The translations under genes were made by a program, and so were the position numbers. DNA of 64,000 nt from Sphingomonas citricola (GTDB lineage Bacteria > Pseudomonadota > Alphaproteobacteria > Sphingomonadales > Sphingomonadaceae), in NCBI RefSeq assembly GCF_019429535.1, contig NZ_JAHXZM010000004.1, positions 351,324 to 415,323 of the forward strand. The letters run 5' to 3'. Positions 63,956 through 64,000 of this stretch are shown here, one piece after another. Every line of letters begins with the position of its first letter. Within the stretch, counting starts at the first letter, position 1. The notes beneath the pieces were generated by a model, which was not told where the DNA came from, did no database searches, and saw only the letters and a program-made list of their open reading frames with translations.

Positions 63956-64000
63956 GGTGTCACCGCAGCGGCGGGGCGCTAGACGCTCCATCGGCTAGCG

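Overview
The window is chromosomal DNA of a GC-rich alphaproteobacterium, most likely Sphingomonas or a close relative. The evidence is family content and order: helicase–S4–FdxA–CarD, rnd–lptC–lptA, rpmF–plsX–fabH–ihfA–merR, YbbN–LON-like–Trm112-like, a DUF4167 protein and a TorF-type porin. This taxonomic call is inference from gene content; no rRNA lies in the window. There is no prophage, intact insertion sequence, CRISPR array or secretion/defence locus. Most of the window is housekeeping chromosome with short accessory patches.

Region by region. 1-1.8 kb: the start of an AsmA-like gene (cut by the left edge), divergent from rpmI-rplT, which have a foldable leader and a clear terminator. 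2-6.9 kb: a small Ala/Gly protein, a sterol-desaturase-family membrane enzyme overlapping a DUF2141 secreted protein, a MipA/OmpV porin, and two tandem Tat-type ferritin-like proteins. 7-10 kb: a TPP riboswitch and thiC, whose 3' end carries a palindromic in-frame insertion; then an interrupted small gene, a candidate small RNA with promoter and terminator, and tRNA-Gly(GCC). 10-17.6 kb: an OmpR/EnvZ-type two-component pair, a SulP transporter, a structured leader before a TorF porin, a YbbN/LON-like/Trm112-like operon, and a secreted MsrA. 17.8-25.4 kb: class I aminotransferase, PabB-PabC fusion, MBL hydrolase, MAPEG protein, then rpmF-plsX-fabH and ihfA-merR (fatty-acid initiation and nucleoid/regulatory genes). 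25.4-33 kb: a PhyH-like dioxygenase, etfBA, sucC, a DinG-type helicase and SixA-like phosphatase.

33-43 kb: three tandem head-GIN (DUF2807) proteins behind a perfect inverted repeat, CarD, FdxA, an S4 protein coupled to an SUV3-like helicase, an M23 endopeptidase, and rnd-lptC-lptA for LPS transport. 43-53.4 kb: an isoaspartyl peptidase/asparaginase, two tandem acyltransferase-3 membrane proteins, ispG, several small or uncharacterised membrane/secreted proteins, a second SulP transporter with a promoter and hairpin-rich leader, and a tightly coupled EamA-GNAT-SMR operon. 53.5-64 kb: ppa, an M61 peptidase, a DUF1345 protein, hisS-prfA-prmC, a DUF4167 protein, a CBS-domain protein, a polysaccharide flippase, and a strong promoter pointing out of the right edge.

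The most unusual signals are not in the large genes. They are (i) three back-to-back perfect hairpins inserted in frame in the thiC tail and flanked by a short duplication, with hairpin clusters of similar architecture at three other loci; (ii) the candidate small RNA at 9.4 kb, next to a small gene broken by one in-frame stop; and (iii) two unexplained structured leaders, in front of the TorF porin and the second SulP transporter. Coordinates of starts are my choice from ribosome-binding sites and family lengths; alternatives are given where relevant.
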